This document shows positions 27,713-36,332 of a DNA stretch of 64,000 nt, piece after piece (the stretch's first letter is position 1; the number at the start of each line of letters is the position of its first letter). The notes under the pieces were generated by a model. The model was not told the DNA's origin. It searched no databases and saw only the letters and a program-made list of their open reading frames with translations. The stretch lies in the NCBI RefSeq assembly GCF_041675725.1, contig NZ_JBAYTI010000001.1, positions 1 to 64,000 of the forward strand, given 5' to 3'. The DNA is from Castellaniella sp041675725. Lineage in GTDB: Bacteria; Pseudomonadota; Gammaproteobacteria; Burkholderiales; Burkholderiaceae_B. Both the position numbers and the translations under genes were made by a program.

Positions 27713-27780
27713 GCAGGGTCCCAAAAAAAGCGCCGGCCCCTTGCCAGCGCGCATGACCAGAATACGCGCTATCATTAAAG

Positions 27781-27804
27781 AAATAAAACAAATACTTTTT
27801 ATTT
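27781..27804. promoter_or_regulatory. AT-rich palindrome between yeiH-type and lysR genes
   Basis: AAATAAAA and TTTTATTT form perfect 8-bp arms around an 8-bp spacer, centred about 42 bp upstream of the LysR gene. The position fits an autoregulatory LysR site, though AT-rich palindromes also arise by chance. Confidence 0.35.
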
Positions 27805-27834
27805 ATTCAATCGATTTTACTTATTGATTCAGCC

Positions 27835-28728
27835 ATGTCCTGGTATATCAGCTTGCGTGAACTGGAAGTGTTTCTTGGCATTGTCGATGAGGGCACCGTC
27901 ACGGCGGCGGCGGATCGCGCCGGCATGACGCAGTCAGCCGCCAGCCAGGCGCTGCTGTCCCTTGAAAAGGGCCTGTCCACGCCGCTGTTCGACCGGATCG
28001 GGCGCAAGCTGCTGCTGAACGCACAAGGGCATGTGTTTCTGCCCAGGGCTCGCACGCTGGTGGACCAGGCACAGGAGCTTCAACGCCTGTTCACGGACGA
28101 TGCCGGCATCTTCCTGCGCCTGGGGGCCAGCACCACCATCGGCAATCATTTGCTGCCCGCCTTACTCGCTCGCTTCCGGCAGGCGCACCCGCGCGCCTCG
28201 ATCCAGTTGATGGTGGGCAACACCGCCGACGTGGTCGAGGCCGTCACCCAGTTGCGCATCGACGCGGGTTTTGTCGAAGGCCCCAGCCACCACCCTGAAC
28301 TGCTCATGACCCCGTGGCAAGCGGACCGCATGTGCGTCTTTGCCGCCGCCGATCATGCGCTGGCCCGCGGCCCGGTGTCCCTGCCCGAACTCGCCCGGGC
28401 GCCCTGGGTCCTGCGCGAGCCGGGCTCCGGTACCCGCGAAGAAGTCGAACGGCTGCTGCTGCCTCATCTGGGCCGCCTGGAAGCGGTGATGGAACTGGGC
28501 CAGTCGGAAGCCATCAAGCAGCTCGTTGCAGCCGGAATGGGCATCAGCTGCCTGTCGCGCCACGTGATCGCGGAATGGCTCGAGCAGGGCCGCCTGGTCG
28601 AGCTGCGGTCCCCCCTGCCCCAGCTGGAGCGATCGCTGTACCGTATCCAGCACAAGGACAAGCCGGGCAGCCGCGCCATGATGCTATTCGATGCCCTGCT
28701 GCGCGCGCATTTCGTCAGCGGCGCATGA
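27835..28728 (+). CDS. LysR-family transcriptional regulator (YeiE-like)
   Basis: A 297-residue LysR-type regulator with the N-terminal helix-turn-helix LRELEVFLGIVDEGTVTAAADR and SAASQALLSLEKGLSTPLFDRIGRKLLLN. The effector domain includes LRLGASTTIGNHLLPALLARF and LREPGSGTREEVERLL, features seen in YeiE and CysB-related activators. It is divergent from the YeiH-type exporter gene and likely controls it. Its 3' end overlaps the convergent LysE gene by 14 bp. Confidence 0.88.
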   Translation: MSWYISLRELEVFLGIVDEGTVTAAADRAGMTQSAASQALLSLEKGLSTPLFDRIGRKLLLNAQGHVFLPRARTLVDQAQELQRLFTDDAGIFLRLGASTTIGNHLLPALLARFRQAHPRASIQLMVGNTADVVEAVTQLRIDAGFVEGPSHHPELLMTPWQADRMCVFAAADHALARGPVSLPELARAPWVLREPGSGTREEVERLLLPHLGRLEAVMELGQSEAIKQLVAAGMGISCLSRHVIAEWLEQGRLVELRSPLPQLERSLYRIQHKDKPGSRAMMLFDALLRAHFVSGA

Positions 28729-29368
28729 ACAGCAGGTTCAGGGCGAGCCCAAGGAACACCGCCCCCGCGATGCGGTTCAGCCAGCGCTGCACCCCCGCAG
28801 AGCGCCGTATCGTGTCGCCCACCTTGCCACTGAAGCACGCAATACCCCCGAATACCAGCAGGGTCGCCACAATGAACACGCTACCGAACAGGACGATCTG
28901 CAGGGCGACTTCTCCGCGTGAAGGATCCACGAACTGCGGCAAAAAGGCCAGAAAGAACACCAATACCTTGGGATTGGTGATGTTCATGACGATGCCGCGC
29001 CCCACCATGCGCGCTGGATGGAACCCGTTGCCGGGTGCCGCATCCGAATGACCTGCCGAGAGGGCAACGTCGCCCGCGCGCGCGGCTGCGCGAAACGCCC
29101 CCCAGGCCAGATACGCCAGATAGACGGCCCCGGCAACCTTGAGCCCCATGAAGGCCGCCGCCGACGCCAGGAACAGCGCCGCCAGGCCCAGGGCGACGGC
29201 CGCAGTCTGCGCGACCAGCCCCAGGCACAGGCCGACCACCACCGCAAGACCCGCCTGCCAGCCTTTCTGGGCCGACACCACCAGCACGAAGAGATTGTCC
29301 GGCCCGGGGCTGAGCGCAAGCAGCAGGGCCGCGCCAAAAAACCCGGCCAGCGTCTCAATGCCCGGCAT
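28715..29368 (-). CDS. LysE-family amino-acid exporter
   Basis: An inner-membrane protein of 217 residues with about six helices. It opens with ETLAGFFGAALLLALSPGPDNLFVL, in which SPGPDN is the LysE/RhtB family signature, and has the GLKVAGAVYLAYLAWGAFRAA block. Members export lysine, threonine, homoserine lactones or other small amino compounds. No regulator or specific substrate is indicated by the context; it is transcribed divergently from lipB. Confidence 0.88.
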   Translation of the reverse strand: MPGIETLAGFFGAALLLALSPGPDNLFVLVVSAQKGWQAGLAVVVGLCLGLVAQTAAVALGLAALFLASAAAFMGLKVAGAVYLAYLAWGAFRAAARAGDVALSAGHSDAAPGNGFHPARMVGRGIVMNITNPKVLVFFLAFLPQFVDPSRGEVALQIVLFGSVFIVATLLVFGGIACFSGKVGDTIRRSAGVQRWLNRIAGAVFLGLALNLLFMRR

Positions 29369-29483
29369 GATTTGTTGCCCTGAAAATCTTCACTGTTGAC
29401 CTCCGGCTTTGCGCACTGTCGGATACCTCCGAAGCGTGCATCATGCCACAATAGCGTACTCGCACCTTGCCTGGACGATACGA

Positions 29484-30188
29484 ATGCAACACCGCTGGCT
29501 GGACCGCCCTGCCCCTTACCTGCCGGTATGGCAGGCCATGCAGGACTTCACCCAAAAACGGCAGCCGGACACGGCGGACGAACTTTGGCTGGTCGAGCAT
29601 GCGCCCGTCTATACCCTGGGCCAGGCAGGCCGGCCAGAGCACGTCCTGAACCCGCGCCACATCCCCGTCGTACGCAGCAATCGGGGCGGCCAGGTCACCT
29701 ATCATGGGCCCGGCCAGGTCATTCTGTACACCCTGGTAGACTTGCGTCGCAGACGGGTCTCCGCACACGCACTCGTGCACCTGCTCGAGCAAACCGTGCT
29801 GGACCTGCTTCTGCAGTGCGGGCTCTCGCAAGCCTGCCGCAAGCTTGGCGCACCCGGCGTGTACGTACCACAATCCGCGCTAAACCACCCGCAGGGTACG
29901 CAGCTGGCAAAAATTGCCGCCCTGGGCGTCAAGGTCCACAAGGGGTGTGCCTACCATGGCGTCGCCCTGAACGTCGACATGGATCTGACCCCCTTCCTGG
30001 GCATCAACCCTTGCGGCCAGGCAGGTCTGCAAACGGTCGACCTGGCCGCATGCGGCGTACACTGCAGTGTGGTCGACGCGGGCAATGCGCTGGCCCGGAT
30101 CTTTTCAGCCGCCTGGGAATCCGCGACCGACTTCAGCCCGCCCCGAGCCACCCGACACCTCTTGACCGCCATTGAACCTTCGACATGA
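29484..30188 (+). CDS. lipB: lipoyl(octanoyl) transferase LipB
   Basis: LipB transfers octanoyl groups from acyl carrier protein to lipoyl domains, the first step of lipoate synthesis. The 234-residue form has VEHAPVYTLGQAG, RSNRGGQVTYHGPGQVILY (split across the RGG and YHGPGQ motifs), the catalytic lysine in AKIAALGVKV and the catalytic cysteine in GINPCGQAG. The ATG at 29484 gives a family-like N-terminus; a longer frame begins at 29409. Its stop overlaps the lipA start by 4 bp. Confidence 0.95.
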   Translation: MQHRWLDRPAPYLPVWQAMQDFTQKRQPDTADELWLVEHAPVYTLGQAGRPEHVLNPRHIPVVRSNRGGQVTYHGPGQVILYTLVDLRRRRVSAHALVHLLEQTVLDLLLQCGLSQACRKLGAPGVYVPQSALNHPQGTQLAKIAALGVKVHKGCAYHGVALNVDMDLTPFLGINPCGQAGLQTVDLAACGVHCSVVDAGNALARIFSAAWESATDFSPPRATRHLLTAIEPST

Positions 30189-31177
30189 CCACAGAAATCC
30201 CAACCATTCGTGCCCGCGTGCGCCCAGGTGCCAAATTCGTCAGCCCTCAGGGCACCCGGGCCGTCAAAGACGGCATGCGGCCCAGCGCCCTGGCCGGGCA
30301 AGCGGATGTCGGGCCCAAGCCCGCCTGGCTGCGGGTGCGCATTCCGGCCGGCAGCCAGTACGAGAAAGTGCGCGACATCGTGCGCGACCACCAGCTCAAC
30401 ACCGTCTGTGCAGAATCCAAATGCCCGAACATTGCCGAGTGCTGGGGCCGCGGCACCGCCACGCTGATGCTGATGGGCTCGGTCTGCACCCGGGCCTGCA
30501 AATTTTGCGCGGTCAGCACCGGCAATCCGCACGGCTGGCTCGACCACAACGAGCCCGAGAGCGTTGCCGAAGCCGTGGTCCTGATGCAGCTGAAATACGT
30601 CGTACTGACCTCGGTGGACCGCGACGACCTCATCGACGGTGGTGCGGGGCATTACGCCGATTGCATCCGGGCCATTCATCGGCGCTCGGCAGACACCGCG
30701 GTCGAGGCGCTGACCCCCGACTTCCAGGGCAGGCAAAAAGACGTGGCGACGGTGCTCGATGCCGGCCTCACCACATTTGCGCAAAACATCGAGACCGTGC
30801 GCCGCCTCACGCACGTGGTACGCGACGTGCGCGCCGGCTATCAGCAAACCCTGGACGTACTGAAATTCGCGAAGGCGCATGCGCCACACACGCTGACCAA
30901 AACCAGCGTCATGCTGGGCCTGGGCGAGGCCGACGACGAAGTCATCCAGACCATGGAAGACGCGCGCGCTCACGACGTGGACATTCTGACGTTGGGCCAG
31001 TACATGCGGCCGACCAAAAACCATCTGCCGGTACAGCGTTTCGTTACACCAGAGCAGTTTCGAGAATTTCGCCGGCTCGGCCTGTCGATGGGTTTTCGCG
31101 AAGTGGTGGCTGGCGCCCTGGTGCGCTCGAGCTACCGCGCCGAGCGGGTGCTGGAGGCCGACAACGTCGGCCTTTGA
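30185..31177 (+). CDS. lipA: lipoyl synthase LipA
   Basis: A radical-SAM enzyme of 330 residues that inserts two sulfurs into octanoylated proteins. The auxiliary-cluster cysteines are Cys75, Cys80 and Cys86 (CAESKCPNIAEC). The radical-SAM cluster is bound by Cys101, Cys105 and Cys108 (CTRACKFC). The C-terminal RSSY motif, a ligand region of the auxiliary cluster, is present in VRSSYRAERV. It is coupled to lipB. Its 3' end overlaps the convergent pcaJ gene by 46 bp. Confidence 0.96.
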   Translation: MTTEIPTIRARVRPGAKFVSPQGTRAVKDGMRPSALAGQADVGPKPAWLRVRIPAGSQYEKVRDIVRDHQLNTVCAESKCPNIAECWGRGTATLMLMGSVCTRACKFCAVSTGNPHGWLDHNEPESVAEAVVLMQLKYVVLTSVDRDDLIDGGAGHYADCIRAIHRRSADTAVEALTPDFQGRQKDVATVLDAGLTTFAQNIETVRRLTHVVRDVRAGYQQTLDVLKFAKAHAPHTLTKTSVMLGLGEADDEVIQTMEDARAHDVDILTLGQYMRPTKNHLPVQRFVTPEQFREFRRLGLSMGFREVVAGALVRSSYRAERVLEADNVGL

Positions 31178-31809
31178 AGAGGTGCATCGGTCAAGGCCTG
31201 CAGCGCGTCGAATGACAGGCCTTCGACCATTTCGCATACATGCATGGCGCCATCGCGAATCTCGATGACGCACAGGTCGGTATACACCCGCTTCACGCAC
31301 CCCAGGCCGGTCAGCGGGTAGCGGCAGGTTTTCATGAGCTTCGGCTGACCATCGCGCGTGGTGTGGGTGGTCATCACCCAGACATTGCGCGCGCCCACGG
31401 CAAGATCCATCGCCCCGCCCACGGCCGGGATGGCATCGGGATCGCCCGTATGCCAGTTGGCCAGATCGCCATTTTGCGCCACCTGATAGGCCCCCAGCAC
31501 GCAGATGTCGAGGTGGCCGCCGCGCATCATGACGAACGAATCCCCATGATGGAACAAAGCGGCGCCGGGAATCATGGTGACTGGCTGCTTGCCGGCATTG
31601 ATCAGGTCTGGGTCTTCTTCGCCCGGGGCGGGGGCCGGCCCCATGCCCAGCAGGCCATTTTCGCTGTGCAGCATCACGTGCCTGGCCGGATCGAGATAAT
31701 TGGCCACCAGCGTGGGCAGGCCGATACCCAGGTTGACGTACGCCCCCGGGAATATATCGGCCGCGACGCGCCGCGCCATGGCTTCCTTGTTCATGCGCGT
31801 GTAAGACAT
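31132..31809 (-). CDS. pcaJ: 3-oxoacid CoA-transferase subunit B
   Basis: The beta subunit (225 residues) of a succinyl-CoA:3-oxoacid CoA-transferase, the class that activates 3-oxoadipate or acetoacetate. The SENG motif in MLHSENGLLGMGP carries the catalytic glutamate. GGHLDICVLGAYQV and GGAMDLAVGARNV are also diagnostic. It follows the alpha-subunit gene by 2 bp. The last 46 bp overlap lipA on the other strand, so the tail beyond the conserved domain may be poorly constrained. The substrate could be 3-oxoadipate or acetoacetate. Confidence 0.92.
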   Translation of the reverse strand: MSYTRMNKEAMARRVAADIFPGAYVNLGIGLPTLVANYLDPARHVMLHSENGLLGMGPAPAPGEEDPDLINAGKQPVTMIPGAALFHHGDSFVMMRGGHLDICVLGAYQVAQNGDLANWHTGDPDAIPAVGGAMDLAVGARNVWVMTTHTTRDGQPKLMKTCRYPLTGLGCVKRVYTDLCVIEIRDGAMHVCEMVEGLSFDALQALTDAPLQRPTLSASSTRSAR

Positions 31810-31811
31810 GA

Positions 31812-32480
31812 TTACTCCTGGGGCGGGATCTGCACGACGCGCTGCACGAAGATGCCCGGCGTCACGATGGTTTCGGGATCGAGCTGGCCCGCAGCCACGA
31901 CATGCGCCACCTGCACCACGGCCATTTTTGCGGCAGCGGCCATGATGGGCCCGAAATTGCGGGCTGTTTTGCGGTACACCAGATTGCCATATACGTCAGC
32001 CATATGGGCCTTTACCAGGGCCACCTGGGCATGCAGCGGGTATTCGAGCACGTAATGCCGGCCATTGATCTCCCGGACTTCTTTGCCCTTGGCCAAATCC
32101 GTGCCGTAACCCACCGGCGTGAAAATGGCCCCCAGGCCGGCCCCCGCCGCCTCGATGCGAGCCACCAGATTGCCCTGCGGGACCAGTTCGAGCTCGATCT
32201 TCCCCGCTCTGTACAGGCCATCGAACACGTGTGAATCATGCTGCCGCGGAAACGAACAGATGATTTTCTGCACCTGCCCGCGCGCCAGAAGGGCCGCCAG
32301 CCCGGTATCGCCATTGCCGGCATTGTTGCTGATGACCGTAAGCCCCTTGACATTCAGGTCGGCCAGGCCGTCGATCAGGGCGGCGGGTTGGCCTGCCAAC
32401 CCGAACCCGCCGATCATGATGGTGTCGCCATCGTGGATACCCTGCAGGGCGTGTGCGACATCAGGATAGCGTTTGTTCAA
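31812..32480 (-). CDS. pcaI: 3-oxoacid CoA-transferase subunit A
   Basis: The alpha subunit (222 residues) with the CoA-binding loop IMIGGFGLAGQPAALIDGL, SNNAGNGDTGLAALL and KIICSFPRQHDSHVF, plus ARNFGPIMAAAAKM near the C-terminus. The start is TTG at 32480, giving the family N-terminus NKRYPDV. Together with subunit B it transfers CoA from succinyl-CoA to a 3-oxoacid. A divergent IclR regulator and a palindromic site lie upstream. Other beta-ketoadipate genes are not in this window. Confidence 0.92.
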   Translation of the reverse strand: MNKRYPDVAHALQGIHDGDTIMIGGFGLAGQPAALIDGLADLNVKGLTVISNNAGNGDTGLAALLARGQVQKIICSFPRQHDSHVFDGLYRAGKIELELVPQGNLVARIEAAGAGLGAIFTPVGYGTDLAKGKEVREINGRHYVLEYPLHAQVALVKAHMADVYGNLVYRKTARNFGPIMAAAAKMAVVQVAHVVAAGQLDPETIVTPGIFVQRVVQIPPQE

Positions 32481-32515
32481 CAGGGGTCTCTCTGGTAGGG
32501 TCGTTTGCCGAACTT

Positions 32516-32534
32516 ATGTTCTCTATGCGAACAT
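32516..32534. promoter_or_regulatory. inverted repeat, candidate IclR operator
   Basis: ATGTTC and GAACAT form perfect 6-bp arms around a 7-bp spacer, midway between the divergent pcaI (35 bp) and IclR-regulator (32 bp) starts. A further CGAAC copy precedes it. The GTTC/GAAC pattern resembles sites bound by PcaR/PobR-type IclR regulators. Confidence 0.5.
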
Positions 32535-32566
32535 TGTACATCTCTGAATCCAACACTCAAAGGGTC

Positions 32567-33400
32567 ATGGCCACCCACATGTCGCCCGATTCCCATCCCA
32601 CCCGCAGCCAGACACGCATCGTCGCGCCCGAATCGCCCTTCGCCCCGGCGGCCGCAGACGACGGGCTGCTGTCGTTCGCCCGCGGGATCGCTGTCATGGA
32701 AGTCTTTTCACGCCACCATGCCCCGCTGTCGATGGCGGACATCGCACGCCGAACCCGCCTGCCAAGGGCCACGATCCGGCGTATCCTGATCACGTTGAGA
32801 AACCTGGGCTACGTATTGGAAATCGACCGGAAATACCGCCTCACGCCCAAGATCCTGACGCTCGCCCAGGGCTACCTGGCGTCGTCGGGCTTCCCTGCCG
32901 CGCTTCAGCCCATACTGGAAGACATCACGGCCCAAACCGGCGAATCATCATCCTTCGCGGTGCTCGATGGCACAGAGATCATCTACGTGGCCCGATCGGC
33001 AGAAGAGAAAATGCGCATCATGAGCAACAGCCTGCACGTGGGCAGCACGCTGCCGGCCTATTGCACCTCGATGGGCCGTGCCATCCTGGCGCAACTGCCG
33101 CGCCATCGGCAGGCAGCGATCCTGCAGGCATCCAACCGGCTGCGGCATACCGAACACACCGTCGTCGACGTCGATGCACTGCTCAAGATCCTGGCTGCAG
33201 ATCAGGCCAACGGCTATTCCATCGTCAACCAAGAGCTCGAAACCGGGCTATGCGCCATCGCGGTCCCCGTCATGGCGCATGACGCGGGGGTCGCCGGCGC
33301 AATCAACATCAGTACCCACGTGCTGCGCACTGACCCGGGCGATGTCAGGCGCACCTACCTGCCCGTGCTGCAGGCCGCCTTGAAGATGATTTTTGTCTAA
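32567..33400 (+). CDS. IclR-family transcriptional regulator
   Basis: About 277 residues. The N-terminal winged helix reads SFARGIAVMEVFSRHHAPLSMADIARRTRLPRATIRRILITLRNLGYV (helix-turn-helix blocks), followed by the IclR effector domain with SMGRAILAQLP and the C-terminal ELETGLCAIAVPVMAHDAGVAGAINIS (two adjacent blocks). PcaR/PobR-type proteins have this arrangement and activate pca genes in response to beta-ketoadipate. The ATG at 32567 follows AAAGGG; an upstream frame into pcaI is unlikely. It overlaps the convergent GntR gene by 4 bp. Confidence 0.88.
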   Translation: MATHMSPDSHPTRSQTRIVAPESPFAPAAADDGLLSFARGIAVMEVFSRHHAPLSMADIARRTRLPRATIRRILITLRNLGYVLEIDRKYRLTPKILTLAQGYLASSGFPAALQPILEDITAQTGESSSFAVLDGTEIIYVARSAEEKMRIMSNSLHVGSTLPAYCTSMGRAILAQLPRHRQAAILQASNRLRHTEHTVVDVDALLKILAADQANGYSIVNQELETGLCAIAVPVMAHDAGVAGAINISTHVLRTDPGDVRRTYLPVLQAALKMIFV

Positions 33401-34119
33401 AGAGCCGGGCCACCTGCGGCCACCGCTTCCCGACTCTTCTTCGGCCACTGTTTCTCGACAATGTAGCGGTACGCACTCTTGATGTCATCCTGAAGCGCGG
33501 CGCACGCGGCATCTGCATCCGCCGCGCCCAGGGCATCGATCATCCGCTCGTGGTGCCCGACGGCCGTACGGTTTTCCGTGCGCTCCGACCCCGAGCGCAA
33601 ATCATAATTGAGGACCGGCCCAATCCGCAGCCATGAAGATTCTATGATCTTCATCAGCATGGGCATGTGCGCCGTTTCATACAACGAAAAGTGCAGCGCC
33701 TTGTTGAGCAGAACCGCCTGTCCCAGGCTGGCCCCCCCTTCACCCATGCGCACGGCCAGCTGCTGGTTCAGCGCGCGCAGCGACTGGATCAGGTCGGGTG
33801 TGACGTGCGCGGTTGCCTCGCGTACGGCATAGCCTTCGATGAGCAGCCGGATCCGGGTGATTTCCGCGAACTGTTCGGCCGTCATGACCGGAACCCGGAT
33901 CGAGCGGTTCGGGGCCACCTCGAGCGCTTGATCCGAAATCAACTGGTAGACGGCTTCGCGGACCGGCATCATGCTCACGCCCAGCGCTTCCGCCATGGAC
34001 CGCAGCGACAGGCGATCGCCCGGCATGACCCGGCCCGTGAGCAGCAGTTCCTTGATGCGGTTCAGGACATCCGTGCCCAAGGTGCCGCGAGGAGGTAACG
34101 GGTTCAGGAGTTTGGTCAT
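33397..34119 (-). CDS. GntR-family regulator with FCD domain (copy A)
   Basis: A 240-residue regulator. The winged helix spans IKELLLTGRVMPGDRLSLRS and AEALGVSMMPVREAVYQL, and the FCD effector domain follows with RIRLLIEGYAVREA and the HFSLYETAHMPMLMKIIES block. It is a close paralogue of the GntR gene at 49716: LSLRS, ALGVS.MPVREAV.QL..DQALEV.PNRS.RVPVM is shared. It is divergent from the first sugar-type operon and preceded by a GAAGGA ribosome binding site and a conserved 32-bp element. Both features suggest autoregulation and control of both operons. Confidence 0.9.
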   Translation of the reverse strand: MTKLLNPLPPRGTLGTDVLNRIKELLLTGRVMPGDRLSLRSMAEALGVSMMPVREAVYQLISDQALEVAPNRSIRVPVMTAEQFAEITRIRLLIEGYAVREATAHVTPDLIQSLRALNQQLAVRMGEGGASLGQAVLLNKALHFSLYETAHMPMLMKIIESSWLRIGPVLNYDLRSGSERTENRTAVGHHERMIDALGAADADAACAALQDDIKSAYRYIVEKQWPKKSREAVAAGGPAL

Positions 34120-34135
34120 GATGTCCTTCCATGAT

Positions 34136-34167
34136 TAGGGAAAACACTTACTGTGATCTGTGATCAC
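34136..34167. promoter_or_regulatory. conserved upstream element of GntR copy A (candidate operator)
   Basis: Read on the minus strand this begins GTGATCACAGATC and ends TTTCCCTA, 16 bp before the GntR start. It matches the element at 49672-49703 at 28 of 32 positions. GTGATCAC is a perfect palindrome, extended here to TGTGATCACA. It is the strongest shared non-coding signal between the two operons. Confidence 0.65.
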
Positions 34168-34293
34168 ACAGAATTAATATAACAGTAACAGCGGGCCGGA
34201 TCCATGCAACCGCCATCTTGAATGACGCGACCATTTGACACCCAAACGCCCCAATAGACCAGACATTCACACGGATATCCTACGGAGCACACC

Positions 34294-35076
34294 ATGTTCG
34301 AGCACATCAGCATGAAAGACAAAAAAGTTCTGATCACAGCCGGCGGCAGCGGCCTGGGCCTGGAAATGGCACGCGCATTCCTGGAAGCCGGGTCGAAGGT
34401 CATGGTGTGCGACATCGATGAAGACCGGCTGGCTGAAGCGCGAAAAACGGATCCGCAACTGATCACCTGGCCCGCGGACGTATCGGATGAAGCCAGCGTG
34501 CAGGCCTTGTTCGATCAGGTGGCCCAAAAACTGAATGGCCTGGATGTCATGGTCAACAATGCGGGCGTCGCGGGCCCGACAGGCTACGTCGAAACGCTGA
34601 CCCTGGAAGACTGGAACCGCACGCTGTCGGTCAATATTACCAGCCAGTTCCTGTGCGCGCGGTTGGCCATCCCGCTGCTCAAGCAGTCCGCTTCGGGGGT
34701 CATGATCAATCTGTCGTCCGCGGCGGGGCACCTGGGTTTTGCGGGGCGCGCGCCCTATTCCGCGTCCAAGTGGGCTGTCGTTGGCTTCACCAAGACCCTG
34801 GCCATCGAGCTGGGCAAATACGGCATCCGGGTCAACGCCATCCTGCCCGGGGCCGTCGATGGCCCCCGCATTCGTGCGGTCATCGCCGCCAAGGCCAAGA
34901 CCCTGGGCCAGCCCGTGGAAGACGTCGCCGCACAGTACGAACAACAGGCCTCGCTGGGGCGCATGGTGACGGCGCGGGATGTGGCCAACACCGTGCTGTT
35001 CGCATCCAGTGGCGCCGCCGCGTGCGTCAGCGGCCAGGCGCTGGCGGTCGATGGCCACACGCAGGCGCTGATCTGA
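34294..35076 (+). CDS. SDR-family oxidoreductase
   Basis: A 260-residue short-chain dehydrogenase/reductase. It has the nucleotide-binding GGSGLG motif (ITAGGSGLGLEMA), the acidic CDID after the second strand favouring NAD, NNAG, and the catalytic Ser-Tyr-Lys in NLSSAAG and YSASKW. It probably oxidises a hydroxyl group of the imported substrate. It is the first gene of operon A, 126 bp from the shared GntR element, with a GGAG ribosome binding site. Confidence 0.88.
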   Translation: MFEHISMKDKKVLITAGGSGLGLEMARAFLEAGSKVMVCDIDEDRLAEARKTDPQLITWPADVSDEASVQALFDQVAQKLNGLDVMVNNAGVAGPTGYVETLTLEDWNRTLSVNITSQFLCARLAIPLLKQSASGVMINLSSAAGHLGFAGRAPYSASKWAVVGFTKTLAIELGKYGIRVNAILPGAVDGPRIRAVIAAKAKTLGQPVEDVAAQYEQQASLGRMVTARDVANTVLFASSGAAACVSGQALAVDGHTQALI

Positions 35077-35168
35077 ATCCACGGCCACACGGTGTCGCAC
35101 CGTCACCGCGGCACGGCCATTCGATGAGACGGGGCAAAGCCCCGGCTTTCCTTCACCAGGAGACTGAA

Positions 35169-36302
35169 ATGAACGGTACCAAGGGCATGAAAATACTGGC
35201 GACCTCCCTATTGGCGGCATCGGCCATGATGCTGGCGCCCGCCTCGCATGCGCAGTCAGATAAATACAAGATATTCCTCAGCATGAGCTACATCGGCAAT
35301 GACTGGCAGGCCGAGGCCACCAACATGATCAAGGCCATGGCCAAGACGCCCGAACTGCGCGACAAGGTGGACCTGGAAATCCAGGTCGCCGGCGCCGACG
35401 CTCAAAAGCAGATCCAGCAGATCAACGCGATGATCCAGGCCGGTGCCAACGCCATCGTCGTCTACCCGATCTCGCCCACGGCCCTCAACCAGGTCATCAA
35501 GCGGGCCTGTTCGAAAGACATCCAGGTGTTCGCCTATGATGGCGAAGTGACCGAGCCCTGTGCGCACAACATCCACATCGACCAGAAAGAGGCCGGCGTC
35601 GCCACGGCCGAATGGCTGGTGGACCAGATGGGTGGCAAAGGGAACATCGTCATGATCACCGGGGTGCCCGGAACTTCGGTGGACAAGCTGCGCACCGAGG
35701 GCGCCAAGTCCGTATTCGCACAACATCCCGAGATCAAGGTGGTCAACGAAAGCCCGGGCATGTGGAGCCAGGCCGTCGCCCGCACCGAGCTGACAAAAAT
35801 CATGGCGGTGCGAGACTGGGACGACATCGACGGCCTGTGGATGCAGGTCGGTTGCTACACGGCCAACGCCATGCAGCTCGAAGCAGACCGCAAACCCGAA
35901 GACCTCCTGCCCTGCGCAGGCGAAGGCTCCAACGGCGGACGCATCCAGATGCTGCCGCCCGACACACAGCTGGAAGGCGCCAGCGGCGCCTATGCGCCGC
36001 TGGGTGCGCCGCGCTTCTCCTATGCGTCCGTTCCGTACTCGGGCGCACTGGCCCTGAAGCTTGCGGTCGAAGCCCTGGACGGCAAGGCCGTACCCCAGGA
36101 AGTGATTCTGCCACTGCCCAGGATCACCAACGAGACGGTCAAGCTCTGCCAGAATGGCACCTGGAAAGAAATGGATGACGGTTGCAACGTGTTCATGCCA
36201 GCCATCGTGAAAAACCCGGGCTGGTTTGCCTCCATCTATTCACCCGAGACCCGGAACCTGGGCCTGGAAGCGGCGCTGAACGGGGAGCCGGACCAGGAAT
36301 AA
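35169..36302 (+). CDS. sugar-type ABC transporter substrate-binding protein (operon A)
   Basis: A periplasmic binding protein of 377 residues with a signal peptide (MKILATSLLAASAMMLAPA, cleavage after SHAQ). The Peripla_BP_4 fold is indicated by AMIQAGANAIVVYPISPTAL, VFAYDGEV, MITGVPGTSVDKLRTEG and DDIDGLWMQ. Its ATG follows AGGAG and was preferred to the longer frame. Two cysteines near CSKDI and EPCAHN could form a disulfide. The ligand is not identifiable; the downstream enzymes suggest a sugar-acid-like or lactone compound rather than a free sugar. Confidence 0.9.
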   Translation: MNGTKGMKILATSLLAASAMMLAPASHAQSDKYKIFLSMSYIGNDWQAEATNMIKAMAKTPELRDKVDLEIQVAGADAQKQIQQINAMIQAGANAIVVYPISPTALNQVIKRACSKDIQVFAYDGEVTEPCAHNIHIDQKEAGVATAEWLVDQMGGKGNIVMITGVPGTSVDKLRTEGAKSVFAQHPEIKVVNESPGMWSQAVARTELTKIMAVRDWDDIDGLWMQVGCYTANAMQLEADRKPEDLLPCAGEGSNGGRIQMLPPDTQLEGASGAYAPLGAPRFSYASVPYSGALALKLAVEALDGKAVPQEVILPLPRITNETVKLCQNGTWKEMDDGCNVFMPAIVKNPGWFASIYSPETRNLGLEAALNGEPDQE

Positions 36303-36332
36303 CCAGAGCCCGGCACACCCGGAGGCACCCCA

